Shown here piece by piece: positions 4,313-11,738 of a stretch of 21,767 bases of DNA. The stretch is from positions 1-21,767 of IMG/VR virus record IMGVR_UViG_3300021962_008625; one strand, written 5' to 3'. The DNA is from a virus. The translations under genes and the position numbers were made by a program. The notes beneath the pieces are model-generated. The model saw nothing but the letters and a program-made list of their open reading frames with translations, made no database searches and was not told the DNA's origin. Numbering within the stretch: the stretch's first letter is position 1; every line of letters starts with the position of its first letter.

Positions 4313-4318
4313 TATAAT
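4313..4318 (+). promoter_or_regulatory. Candidate -10 box for the rightward block
   Basis: TATAAT lies 43 bases before the GTG start at 4361. TTGACA is present at 4299-4304 but only 8 bases away, too close for a normal sigma-70 spacer. No good -35 lies at 17 bases. This may be an activator-dependent promoter, or the two boxes may be unrelated. Confidence 0.3.
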
Positions 4319-4360
4319 AGTAAGTATTGTTATGAAGACACTTAAGTCTTGGGGGGTGCT

Positions 4361-4558
4361 GTGAAAATATTTTTTACACAAAAACAATTTGAGGAAGCGG
4401 CTAAAGAGTTGCTTTTTGATGAGATTGTTGAGATTGAGATTCTTAAGGCAGAGCGAAATCAAGCCAAGAGAGAGCTTCAGGAATACAGAGACAAACATGT
4501 TTCTGCTATTGTCAAGAAGCGTGTAACCGGAAAAGCGAAATTAAAGCGAAAGAAATAA
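4361..4558 (+). CDS. Small coiled-coil protein with basic tail, 65 aa
   Basis: The preferred start is GTG at 4361, four bases after a GGGGGG run at 4351-4356. A TTG at 4349 in frame would lie before this site. The protein begins MKIFFTQKQFEEAAKELLF. One long charged helix follows (about residues 8-45, rich in Glu and Lys, coiled-coil-like), then a strongly basic tail (VKKRVTGKAKLKRKK). It is the first gene of the rightward block and ends one base before the proteasome-like gene at 4560, so the two are probably translated together. A helical partner or adaptor for that peptidase, or a nucleic-acid-binding peptide, are possible roles. Neither is shown. Confidence 0.72.
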   Translation: MKIFFTQKQFEEAAKELLFDEIVEIEILKAERNQAKRELQEYRDKHVSAIVKKRVTGKAKLKRKK

Positions 4559-4559
4559 C

Positions 4560-5111
4560 GTGACGGTTATCGCTGCAATAAAAGATTCCGAGCACATCTA
4601 CTACGGGTCAGACTCCAGAGTGACCTACGATAGTGGTCCGGCTTATGACATCTGCAACAAATGGCGCGAGGTGCAGAGTAAGCACTTTGATGAGCCTATA
4701 ATGTTTGGCGCTGCAGGCTCAAGCAGGCTGGACAATATCATAGTGTCAAGCTCAAAAATTTTGGAGACTTGTGTGACTCCTTTTGAGATAGCGGATGTTC
4801 TTAAGCGAGCGGTAATTGCGGATTCTTGGAGAGATGCCAAGGGAGACGACGGAGACCCGCAAGATTACTCCGTAGAGATTGTTATGATATTTAATAAAAA
4901 TATATTTAGAATATCCAGTGACTTCTCCGTGACGGCTATTCCTGATTTCACATTAGTCGCGGTGGGTACAGGTGAACCTTATGCTCTCGGTGCTGCGTAT
5001 GCGGCCAGAGCTAAGACCTGCAAGGAGCAAGTAAAGACCGCCGTGCAAGCAGCCATCAAGTACGACCCGAACTGCGGTGGCAAAGTGCAGCTTGGAGATA
5101 TCGAACTATGA
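4560..5111 (+). CDS. Proteasome-beta/HslV-like Ntn-hydrolase, 183 aa
   Basis: The sequence fits a threonine peptidase of the 20S-proteasome beta/HslV superfamily. Removal of Met exposes Thr2 as the N-terminal nucleophile (MTVIAAIKDSEHIYYGSDSR). Counting that Thr as 1, Asp is at 17 (in GSDSR) and Lys at 33 (CNKW), exactly the catalytic positions of the family. FGAAGSSRLDN (about 69-79) matches the conserved Gly-47 segment. VAVGTGEPYALGAAYAA (133-149) matches the GSGG.YA helix start of HslV. D169-P-N-C172-G-G resembles the late D..SG motif, with Cys in place of Ser. The length of 183 is close to HslV. The GTG start at 4560 is one base past the upstream stop, with no strong RBS, so translation is probably coupled. 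No ATPase partner is in the window. Substrate and phage role are unknown. Confidence 0.82.
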   Translation: MTVIAAIKDSEHIYYGSDSRVTYDSGPAYDICNKWREVQSKHFDEPIMFGAAGSSRLDNIIVSSSKILETCVTPFEIADVLKRAVIADSWRDAKGDDGDPQDYSVEIVMIFNKNIFRISSDFSVTAIPDFTLVAVGTGEPYALGAAYAARAKTCKEQVKTAVQAAIKYDPNCGGKVQLGDIEL

Positions 5112-5326
5112 GAAGTAAGAAGGCGGTTGATTATTCACAATGCAAAGCGCCCAGGCTCGACTGTAAACACTGTGGCAAGGAGATGAAGCTGACCGATTTT
5201 TCAGACAGCACGTTAAGACTTCGCGGGCCTTACCACGCCACATATTTGTATCGATGCGAATGCTTTCCTGATGAAGTGCAAGTGCTACCCATTCAAAGAT
5301 ACCCAAAGATAGGAGAATACGTTTAA
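5108..5326 (+). CDS. Small zinc-ribbon-like protein, 72 aa
   Basis: Overlaps the stop of the peptidase gene by ATGA (5108-5111), so translation is coupled. Four cysteines are arranged as CKHC (residues 19-22) and CEC (50-52), consistent with a single zinc-binding ribbon. The intervening segment (LTDFSDSTLRLRGPYHATYLYR) looks beta-rich, as in rubredoxin-like or Ogr/Delta-type fingers. Such small phage fingers may bind DNA, RNA or protein. Ogr/Delta proteins activate late genes, but the spacing here is not clearly theirs. No specific family is claimed. Confidence 0.78.
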   Translation: MRSKKAVDYSQCKAPRLDCKHCGKEMKLTDFSDSTLRLRGPYHATYLYRCECFPDEVQVLPIQRYPKIGEYV

Positions 5327-5871
5327 TGTCACAACTACCACAACCAAAACTAACCTTTAAGCACGATGTCAATGGTGGCCTACAAAGGGTCAGCGTTTAC
5401 GACTCAAAGGGCAACGTGATTCTTGAGCACTCGGACAAGACATTCGAGGGCGCGATGAATGGCATGCAAATTGTTCTAAAAAATTATATTCTTGCACTGC
5501 TTGCCAAGAAAGACAACGTGTATATGCGGGGCCTGTTTAAACCCTGCGACAAGAAGGGCGACGGGCGACTTCCCATCCCAGATTCCCTGTGGGAAAAGAT
5601 TACGATGAACGACTTTCTTATGGGTCACATTGGCGCTATTACTCAGGCTGAGATGGCTCGCATCCGAGGGGTCTCCAGACAGGCCATTAATCAGGCTGTT
5701 AACAAGGGAGACATCGAGGTGTTTGTTTGGAAGAACGAAAAGTATATACCATTTGATACGGTGGCCGTGACGCCTCAGATGTTCGACTTGTACGGTGAAC
5801 CGATGGTGACTTACTATTCTCCATCCGACAAACAAAAGAAGCCGCGAAGGCGCTTTAAAAAGGAGCTCTAA
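5326..5871 (+). CDS. Helix-turn-helix protein, 181 aa
   Basis: The start ATG overlaps the previous stop (TAATG at 5324-5328). Residues 1-60 form a beta-strand region leading into a helix. Residues 105-130 contain a clear helix-turn-helix: ITQAEMARIRGVSRQAINQA, followed by NKGDIEVF, as in MerR/Xre-like winged folds in which a helix reads DNA. The tail is basic (KQKKPRRRFKKEL). It is best read as a DNA-binding regulator or as an accessory packaging protein. It is not the likely small terminase, because a better candidate lies just before the large terminase. It may control the late genes that follow (inference). Confidence 0.78.
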   Translation: MSQLPQPKLTFKHDVNGGLQRVSVYDSKGNVILEHSDKTFEGAMNGMQIVLKNYILALLAKKDNVYMRGLFKPCDKKGDGRLPIPDSLWEKITMNDFLMGHIGAITQAEMARIRGVSRQAINQAVNKGDIEVFVWKNEKYIPFDTVAVTPQMFDLYGEPMVTYYSPSDKQKKPRRRFKKEL

Positions 5872-6185
5872 TGGAGCAAAATAACGAAATAGATAAAGCT
5901 GTCAAGGCTCTCGCTGATGCGGCGGCTACGATAGACAAGCATGATGTTTTGTTTTTAGTCACCGTTAAGGATGACGAGAACGAAGACAGTAATGTTAACA
6001 TCTGTGGTTTTACCAGCAACCGAATGGCCCCGCTGGAGTTAATGGGCCTCTCTAAGTTATTCGATAAATTTTTAAACGATTACATTGAAAACATAAAAGA
6101 GAAAAATGATATGTCTCAAATACTGGATGAGTTAAAGAGACAATTGCTCGATAGAAAAAAAGAAGAGGAAGACGATGAGTTCTAA
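5871..6185 (+). CDS. Unknown acidic protein, 104 aa
   Basis: ATG at 5871 overlaps the previous stop (TAATG) and follows AGGAG at 5861-5865. The sequence MEQNNEIDKAVKALADAAAT gives a helix. A beta segment follows (HDVLFLVTVKDD, NVNICGFTSNR), then a helix (LSKLFDKFLNDYIENIKE) and a very acidic Lys/Glu/Asp tail (RKKEEEDDEF). No domain is recognised. It is soluble and probably oligomeric. It is translated in one run with its neighbours. Confidence 0.75.
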   Translation: MEQNNEIDKAVKALADAAATIDKHDVLFLVTVKDDENEDSNVNICGFTSNRMAPLELMGLSKLFDKFLNDYIENIKEKNDMSQILDELKRQLLDRKKEEEDDEF

Positions 6186-6438
6186 CGAAAAGCACTGGGC
6201 CCTTTTGAACCGTCAAGGATTTGACGGAATCATCGAGTATCTCGAATATGCCGTCAGCAAATTTCCACAAAAAGAAGAGATGAATAAATATGAATTATCA
6301 GAACACCTCAAGATACACGCACATCTTTTTGTTTGCATCAAAACCCTCTTGCTGCACAGCGACCCTGAATACAGGAAGCGAGTGGAGCCTACCCTTCAAC
6401 GCTCGTCAAATGACGACGATAACTTTCATATCTATTAA
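6175..6438 (+). CDS. Unknown helical protein, 87 aa
   Basis: The start ATG lies 11 bases inside the preceding gene, so it is probably translated by re-initiation. The sequence MSSNEKHWALLNRQGFDGII leads into helices (YLEYAVSKFPQKEEMNKYEL, HLKIHAHLFVCIKTLLLHSD) and ends in a polar tail with several Asp. It appears all-alpha and soluble. No family is recognised. Confidence 0.72.
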   Translation: MSSNEKHWALLNRQGFDGIIEYLEYAVSKFPQKEEMNKYELSEHLKIHAHLFVCIKTLLLHSDPEYRKRVEPTLQRSSNDDDNFHIY

Positions 6439-6446
6439 GGATTAAC

Positions 6447-6878
6447 ATGAGCCAACCACAAGCAACTGAAGATTGGAGCCCTAGAGAACCAGAGGTGCAA
6501 GGCGGCTTTGGCGTTTCAATGACCCAAGAACAATTCGATGTTGTGTTGAAACACATCAATAAGGCGACTGAGGAAACCTCAAGACGAGAAGCAGCTGTGG
6601 CACAATCATTAGAGGACCTCAAGCGAGTTGAGGTTGTTAGGACCTACGCTCAATTTGTAAAAGATATTACGACCAGCATACAAACTTTATCCATGATGCC
6701 CGATACCGAAGATACAAGAAGTGAATTGCTAAAAACACTAAGCAATGCAACGTCAGCCTTTAGCGCTGGAGGAGCTTTATCAATCCATGAGGACAAAAAA
6801 GAACTGGAGACCAAAAAAGCACTATACCTTCAAACTGACTCCGGAACAACTGAGCCACCTGAGAACTCTTCAGTATAG
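6447..6878 (+). CDS. Unknown helical protein preceding the small terminase, 143 aa
   Basis: ATG at 6447 follows TAAGGATTAAC, giving an AAGGA ribosome site. The N-terminal 28 residues are polar and probably disordered (QATEDWSPREPEVQGGFG). A long helical region follows, about 28-95 (MTQEQFDVVLKHINKATEE, LEDLKRVEVVRTYAQF), then an Asp/Glu/Ser/Thr-rich tail. The last 92 bases overlap the start of the small terminase frame, so one of the two boundaries may be off. The composition fits a structural or assembly factor. No family is recognised. Confidence 0.7.
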   Translation: MSQPQATEDWSPREPEVQGGFGVSMTQEQFDVVLKHINKATEETSRREAAVAQSLEDLKRVEVVRTYAQFVKDITTSIQTLSMMPDTEDTRSELLKTLSNATSAFSAGGALSIHEDKKELETKKALYLQTDSGTTEPPENSSV

Positions 6879-7476
6879 GTCTAGGTGGGCTAGAACATTT
6901 CACGATAGGACTAAAAAATTGAGCCAACTTAATTCTTACAAGGGAACACTAGACAGAATGCGTAGAGACGCAGCAACCGAAGTGTGGACCATCAATGGTG
7001 TTGAGCACTCACGCCCAGATTTAATGTTTAGAATTACAGACTGGGTAGCGGAAGGTAACTCACTTAAGATGTTTTGTGACCAGCCCGGGGCTCCCAGCGT
7101 GGGCACAATCTACAAATGGTTTAAGAATTACCCAGAATTTGAGAGAGATTTCAGAGCCTCAGAGGAAGCCGGTGCTCATATCATGGCTGATAAGGCACTT
7201 TTGGAGGTATTGCACACCAATGAAAGAGAAGATGTTCCCATTGTTAAGCTAAAATATGACGCTTTGACCCGTAGAGCAGCTCAAATGAGCCAAAAATTCC
7301 AAGATAAACAGGTCTTCAGACAGGAAGAAGACGTAAAATCAGTGTCTGATGACGAGTTGAAGCGCCGAAGAGATGAATTAATGGCCAGAGTAAAGGAAGA
7401 ATTGCGTTCCGAGGGCTGGCAAGAGCCCGCTAAAGAGATAACCGTACAAGCCGAAGAGGAAAAAAATGAAGAATAA
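6787..7476 (+). CDS. terS: Terminase small subunit, 229 aa
   Basis: Recognises the packaging site and brings DNA to the large terminase. The middle of the protein shows the pattern of phage small terminases. RPDLMFRITDWVAEGNSLKM is followed by PSVGTIYKWFKNYPEFERDF, a helix-turn-helix in which a genome-recognition helix is followed by NPEF-like wording, then ASEEAGAHIMADKALLEV. The C-terminus is charged and helical (DDELKRRRDELMARVKEEL), as expected for the oligomerisation and large-terminase contact part. The start chosen is ATG 6787, 12 bases after GGAGGAG (6768-6774). ATG 6745 lacks an RBS. ATG 6958 would avoid the long overlap but has only a weak site. The next plus-strand gene is the large terminase. 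Confidence 0.8.
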   Translation: MRTKKNWRPKKHYTFKLTPEQLSHLRTLQYRSRWARTFHDRTKKLSQLNSYKGTLDRMRRDAATEVWTINGVEHSRPDLMFRITDWVAEGNSLKMFCDQPGAPSVGTIYKWFKNYPEFERDFRASEEAGAHIMADKALLEVLHTNEREDVPIVKLKYDALTRRAAQMSQKFQDKQVFRQEEDVKSVSDDELKRRRDELMARVKEELRSEGWQEPAKEITVQAEEEKNEE

Positions 7477-7484
7477 ACAAAAAG

Positions 7485-7507
7485 GGGGTCCGAAGACCCC
7501 TCTTTTG
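7485..7507. terminator. Bidirectional intrinsic terminator
   Basis: GGGGTC (7485-7490) and GACCCC (7495-7500) form a 6-bp stem with a four-base loop (CGAA on plus, the very stable TTCG on minus). The plus side is followed by TCTTTT. The minus side is followed by TTTTTGTTT. It lies between the converging terS gene and the small minus gene at 7526-7657 and probably ends both transcripts. The stronger T-run faces left. Confidence 0.8.
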
Positions 7508-7525
7508 CAACCGAAAAAGCTGAAA

Positions 7526-7657
7526 TTAGCCTTGGCTGACTTCTGCTTTGTAGCCCTCGGTAGGATGAGCAAAGCCCTTCTTACCTTTAGGCATATCGGT
7601 CTTGGCGGATTCTTGCGAAAATTCTTCGCGAGTTTCTTTTGCACCAAATTTTTTCAT
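7526..7657 (-). CDS. Tiny minus-strand gene between the terminases, 43 aa
   Basis: The only minus-strand gene of the right arm. ATG at 7655-7657 is preceded by AGAGG with an 8-base spacer. The product starts MKKFGAKETREEFSQESAK, continues TDMPKGKKGFAHPTEGYKA and ends EVSQG before TAA. It is hydrophilic, Lys/Glu-rich and probably unfolded or a small helix. It is followed at once by the terminator at 7485-7507, so gene and terminator form a self-contained unit. A possible promoter on the same strand carries TACAAT (plus positions about 7701-7706). It was probably inserted as a moron-type cassette. Function is unknown. Confidence 0.65.
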   Translation of the reverse strand: MKKFGAKETREEFSQESAKTDMPKGKKGFAHPTEGYKAEVSQG

Positions 7658-7721
7658 AATATGTACCTCTAAGGTTGTGAGTGCCATTCAAAACCCAAAT
7701 TAATTGTAACACGGAGAAAAA

Positions 7722-9104
7722 TTGACAAGTTTAAATGAACTTCAAAGATTAGAAGAAGAGTTATTAAGGCGAGAACGGGAAAATAAGCTTAAAAACTTCA
7801 AGCCTTACCCTAAACAACTGTCTTTTATGAATGATGGGCACAAGATTGTGGCTCTTTTTGGGGGTAATCAGTCCGGAAAGACCACCGTTGGGTCTGCTTT
7901 TGTGGCTTATCACCTAACGGGAGAGTACCCATCTTGGTATAAAGGCATAAAATTCGACAGACCCGTAACCATCTGGGTAGCTGGCGAATCCTCAACCCGC
8001 GTGCGAGATACCCTGCAAGAAAAGCTGTTTGGACAGCTTGGAGAGTGGGGAACGGGGCTTATTCCCAAGCAAAACATGGTTGGAGACCCAATTCGCAAGG
8101 GTGGTATCCCTGGTGCTATTGATATTGCTAGGGTTAGGCATAAATCTGGGGGAACCAGCATTATTCAGTTCTTCTCTTATGACCAAGGCCGAGAGAAGTT
8201 TCAGGGTTCAACCGTTGATTTAGTGTGGTGTGACGAGGAACCGCCTGAAGATATTTACAAAGAAGCCAAAATGAGGACGATTGCGGCCTCTGGATATGTT
8301 TTCCTGACCTTTACCCCGCTGAAAGGTATAACGCCCCTCTGTGACGAAATAATGACGAATTCGGAGGATATGTACGGAGTTCACTTCCTGACTTGGGACG
8401 ACGTTACACATTTGACCGAAGAAGATAAAAAATTACAGATAGCGGGCCTCGGTCCACACGAAATAGAAAGCCGTAAATTTGGAAGACCGACTATTGGTTC
8501 AGGCAAGGTTTATCAGTTCGACGAAGAGGATTATGTCATAACCGATTTTTCGGTCAACCCAAAGTGGAAAACTATTGGCGGATTGGACGTTGGTATATCG
8601 CATCCGACCTGCGCCGTTAAGCTCTCAATCGATGAAGAATCGGGTGTTGGTTACATCCATAAAGAATACAAAGTATCTGGAGAAACATCCATTTATCACG
8701 CGTACAAACTAAGGGATTGGCCCTGCAGGTTTGCTATCGACCCAAATTCAAGACAACGCTCGATTGCGAGTGGAGACTCGCCTTACAAAATGTTCCAAGA
8801 CATCATGGGCGACGATAGATTAATTTTGGCGGATAACCGAGTCAATTATGGAATATCTTTGATACGAGCCAAGATAGCTTCCGAACAACTCTACATCTTT
8901 GAATCCTGCGTAGAAACGCTGAAAGAGATGCGTTTGTATAGGTTTAAAGAAAACGGAGATATCCACAAAGTTGATGATGATTTGATGGATGCGATGAGAT
9001 ATGCCGTGACGGGTTGGGATAAAGCAGTTGCTATTACCGAACTTCACAGGCAACATGAGGTAAAATATGAATGGAAGCCTGTTAATAAACGAGTAGGTTA
9101 CTAG
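7722..9104 (+). CDS. terL: Terminase large subunit, 460 aa
   Basis: ATP-driven packaging motor and genome-cutting nuclease. Residues 47-55 (GGNQSGKTT) are the Walker A loop. VDLVWCDEE (165-173) is Walker B with its catalytic Glu. TFTP (196-199) is the coupling motif. The C-terminal RNase-H-fold nuclease shows its acidic residues at D289 (IGGLDVG), D340 (FAIDPN) and D423 within DDDLMDAMRYA. The length is typical. The start is TTG at 7722, five bases after GGAG (7713-7716). No upstream ATG fits. It is followed by the portal gene after 9 bases. Confidence 0.95.
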   Translation: MTSLNELQRLEEELLRRERENKLKNFKPYPKQLSFMNDGHKIVALFGGNQSGKTTVGSAFVAYHLTGEYPSWYKGIKFDRPVTIWVAGESSTRVRDTLQEKLFGQLGEWGTGLIPKQNMVGDPIRKGGIPGAIDIARVRHKSGGTSIIQFFSYDQGREKFQGSTVDLVWCDEEPPEDIYKEAKMRTIAASGYVFLTFTPLKGITPLCDEIMTNSEDMYGVHFLTWDDVTHLTEEDKKLQIAGLGPHEIESRKFGRPTIGSGKVYQFDEEDYVITDFSVNPKWKTIGGLDVGISHPTCAVKLSIDEESGVGYIHKEYKVSGETSIYHAYKLRDWPCRFAIDPNSRQRSIASGDSPYKMFQDIMGDDRLILADNRVNYGISLIRAKIASEQLYIFESCVETLKEMRLYRFKENGDIHKVDDDLMDAMRYAVTGWDKAVAITELHRQHEVKYEWKPVNKRVGY

Positions 9105-9113
9105 GAGATTATA

Positions 9114-11384
9114 ATGACAATGGAATTCGGCGACATTCAAGGTCAGCCACCCAGCGCTACATCGGGATTAGCCAAACTAGTTCAAGACCGTTTTACTTGG
9201 TGTAGAAACCTGCGTTTCTTGCAACAAGAAAAATGGTTAGCCGCAAAGATGAATTTTGACGGTATCGATTATTACGGTTCTGATGAATCCGCAAATCAAT
9301 CGGGTATCTTTTTAAATTTTACACAAATGAAAACAATGTCTGCGTATTCGCAGATTATGAACGTAATGTCTGGAGTGGACGGTTATCCATTTAGTATTAG
9401 GCCAACCCCAATCCCGGAAATTGTTAAATTAGGTTTTAAATCAACCGGAGAGGCAGAGAAACATCCCCGTCTTCCAGAAGATTTAAAAATGAGAATCATG
9501 GCTTCGAATATTTCTTGCGACGGCATGAGAGTAAAAATAAAAGATGATTTAGAAGAAACACATTGGGAAGAGAAGTTTGCAAGAGGGGTTCTTGATTTAG
9601 TTGTTCTTGGAACAATGGTTATCAAGGGACCCTTTGCTGCCCCACCGAATCCTAAAAAATGGATGCTCGTTGATGAAGAAGAAAAAGAAGGAATGCTCTC
9701 TTCAATTAAGGGCGCAATCGGAATGTCTAAGTCAGTCAAAAAAGTATTTAAACTTGTCTCGACTGAATCAGACGCAAGACCTGATTTGGAAGTTGTTTCT
9801 CCATTCGAATTCTATCCGGACCCCGCAGCAGTGAATATTAAAGAAGCCATGTGGGCTATCCATAGACATGTGATGAACAAACATGAATTACTTAACCTTG
9901 CTGAAGTGGAAGGTTTTAATTCTGAGGAAATCAAAAAAGCTGTAGAAGCAAATCCAAAAGGTAACTGGACAGCTGAGACTTGGGAAAGCCGAGTCTTCGC
10001 TTTAAATCAAAGACAGACTCCGATGGCTAGGGGCGACAGGTATGTTGTTCTTGAGCACTGGGGTTATTTCGGAGGCAGAGAACTTGAAAACGCTGGTGTA
10101 GAAATGCCAGAGGGCCACGACAAAAACAAGCAATATATGACTTGCATCTGGACCGTTGGAGAGTATTGCATCAAGGTTTCTCTAAGCTCGCTCGAAAGTC
10201 CCTATATTCCGTTTATGGTCTGTCCATACGAAAAGATTCTCTACAGCATTTGGGGTCGCGGTGTTCCCGAAAAGATGCGTGACCCACAGGATATTGTTAA
10301 TGCCGCCGCTCGCGCGATGGTAGACAATATGGGTATCGCTGCAGGACCTCAAGTCATTTACGACACAAGTCGAATGATTAATGGCTTTAAGTTTGAAGGT
10401 ATCAAACCCTGGGGCGTGTGGCCTCTCAAGACGCTGGAGGGAATCCAATCCCCACCGGTTACATTCGTTCCTGTTCCCAGCATTCTTGGAGACCTAAAAG
10501 TTCTGCAAGACAATTTTAAATTGTTTATTCAGGAAGTTACTTCGATGCCGGATATGGCCGGAGGCTTTGCTGGCTCCGCTACTGGTCAACACAACAGAAC
10601 TGCTTCTGGCATGGGCATGTTATTTAACGCTGCCAATAATTACATTAAAGGCGTTCTTTTCAATATCGATAACAATATTACAAAGCCTATGGTCAGAAGA
10701 ATGTACGATTGGAATATGCAATTCTCTTCCGACATGTCTATCAAGGGAGATTTTAGTATTGAAGCCGGCGGAGTCTCTAGGCTTATGGCTCTTGAAGGCA
10801 AGGCGTCTAGTGTTGCAGAACTGATTCAGCTCATGCAAGACCCAGACTACAAGCCGTACATTAACAAGGAAGCTATTCTCAAAGAATGGATTAGGACGCG
10901 CGGATTCGACGCTACGGACATCATCAATTCAGATGGACAGGCTGAGCAAATCAAACAACAAATGGCGCAACAAGCAGCTGCTATGGCTCAAGCTCAAAAC
11001 GTTCCAACTCTTAGAGCCGAGATGTCAAGACCAGATGCGTTGCTTGAAATGTTGCAAAATACGGATAAGGATAGCCCAATTTATCCTGCCATCTACGAAC
11101 AGGTAGCCTTGTCTCAAGACGCAATGAATCCATCGATGAAAGCCGCTTTAGATTTAATGAAGATGCAATTATTATCTTCAATCGAACCTGATAAACAAGC
11201 CGCTTTAAATGAACTTGCTACCAAGTCTGCTCCGGACCAAATGGACCATCAACAAGCAGCTGGATATCCTATGACTGCACCTCAACAACAAGGTGAACAA
11301 CAAGAGGGTGGCGAACCACAGGATGAAATACAAATGGCTTTAAACGATATTTTTCAAGATGAAAATGGACAAAATCCGTCTTGA
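9114..11384 (+). CDS. Portal protein, P22-like, 756 aa
   Basis: Forms the dodecameric ring at one capsid vertex through which DNA enters and leaves. It starts at ATG 9114 behind AGGAG. The length and layout resemble P22-type portals: an N-terminal helical region (RFTWCRNLRFLQQEKWLAAK), a clip/stem region with an insertion, and a conserved core with QDIVNAAARAMVDNMGIAAG. SGMGMLFNAANNYIKGVLFN, near the channel-loop and crown transition, follows. The C-terminal 120 residues are Gln/Ala-rich and helical (QQMAQQAAAMAQAQN, PQQQGEQQEGGEPQDE), recalling the barrel of P22 portal but lower in complexity. It sits next to the large terminase, as expected for its docking partner. Confidence 0.9.
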   Translation: MTMEFGDIQGQPPSATSGLAKLVQDRFTWCRNLRFLQQEKWLAAKMNFDGIDYYGSDESANQSGIFLNFTQMKTMSAYSQIMNVMSGVDGYPFSIRPTPIPEIVKLGFKSTGEAEKHPRLPEDLKMRIMASNISCDGMRVKIKDDLEETHWEEKFARGVLDLVVLGTMVIKGPFAAPPNPKKWMLVDEEEKEGMLSSIKGAIGMSKSVKKVFKLVSTESDARPDLEVVSPFEFYPDPAAVNIKEAMWAIHRHVMNKHELLNLAEVEGFNSEEIKKAVEANPKGNWTAETWESRVFALNQRQTPMARGDRYVVLEHWGYFGGRELENAGVEMPEGHDKNKQYMTCIWTVGEYCIKVSLSSLESPYIPFMVCPYEKILYSIWGRGVPEKMRDPQDIVNAAARAMVDNMGIAAGPQVIYDTSRMINGFKFEGIKPWGVWPLKTLEGIQSPPVTFVPVPSILGDLKVLQDNFKLFIQEVTSMPDMAGGFAGSATGQHNRTASGMGMLFNAANNYIKGVLFNIDNNITKPMVRRMYDWNMQFSSDMSIKGDFSIEAGGVSRLMALEGKASSVAELIQLMQDPDYKPYINKEAILKEWIRTRGFDATDIINSDGQAEQIKQQMAQQAAAMAQAQNVPTLRAEMSRPDALLEMLQNTDKDSPIYPAIYEQVALSQDAMNPSMKAALDLMKMQLLSSIEPDKQAALNELATKSAPDQMDHQQAAGYPMTAPQQQGEQQEGGEPQDEIQMALNDIFQDENGQNPS

Positions 11385-11435
11385 CACTAAATTTTATTAA
11401 TTTCACTTTATGTTAGTTTTAGCTTAGGATACTGT

Positions 11436-11720
11436 TTGACAAACGAACTGGATTTAAGAAAAAAACAATTGGAGGAAATCAAGCCAGTGGTGAATTCACC
11501 TTACTGGAAATCCCTACAGGACTTGATTAGCTCTTTGATAGAAGAAAAAAGAGACTCTCTTGAGAGAGTCAAATCATTCGAAGAAGTGCTTAAAATCCGT
11601 GGCTTTATAGAAGCCATGAGAGAAATAAGCGAACTAGACGAAGCTATTAAAAGATTTGATGAAGTCACCAACCCGCAATCCCGCGGACGTGATTCAAATT
11701 TATACGACCAAGCCAAATAA
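11436..11720 (+). CDS. Small coiled-coil protein after the portal, 94 aa
   Basis: TTG start at 11436, six bases after AGGA (11426-11429). The protein is almost entirely helical and charged: LDLRKKQLEEIKPVV, then SPYWKSLQDLISSLIEEKRD, then a second helix (SFEEVLKIRGFIEAMREISE) that ends in a polar tail. Small proteins with this SPYW..L helix pattern are common between portal and scaffold genes in phages, but their role is not established. It may assist head assembly. The 51 bases before it contain TTGACA (11381-11386) without a clear -10. Confidence 0.75.
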   Translation: MTNELDLRKKQLEEIKPVVNSPYWKSLQDLISSLIEEKRDSLERVKSFEEVLKIRGFIEAMREISELDEAIKRFDEVTNPQSRGRDSNLYDQAK

Positions 11721-11738
11721 GGCCGTCGAGGAGAAGGT

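Larger units (their letters stand above)
3554..4360. other. Divergent intergenic region without a convincing gene
   Basis: About 800 bases separate the leftward array from the rightward gene block. From left to right it holds the TACCACA motif pair (3601-3625), a G/C-run hairpin with a minus-strand T-tract (3650-3698), a candidate plus promoter (3749-3786), and several helices between 3756 and 4135. The second copy of the 23-bp shared segment (4127-4149), an A-rich tract (4235-4242) and a TATAAT box (4313-4318) follow. Two open frames exist but are doubtful. A minus frame at 3437-3715 runs through repeat copy 11 and poly-C. A minus GTG frame at 4018-4221 contains LPWGLRST but has no repeat and no good RBS. 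Confidence 0.7.

Noticed and set aside
4299-4318. Full sigma-70 promoter TTGACA/TATAAT
   Set aside because: The spacer is only 8 bases, so the two boxes cannot act as one normal promoter.
7466-7672. Plus-strand frame of 68 codons after terS
   Set aside because: It starts inside the end of terS, crosses the terminator hairpin, and is the antisense of the better-supported 43-residue gene.
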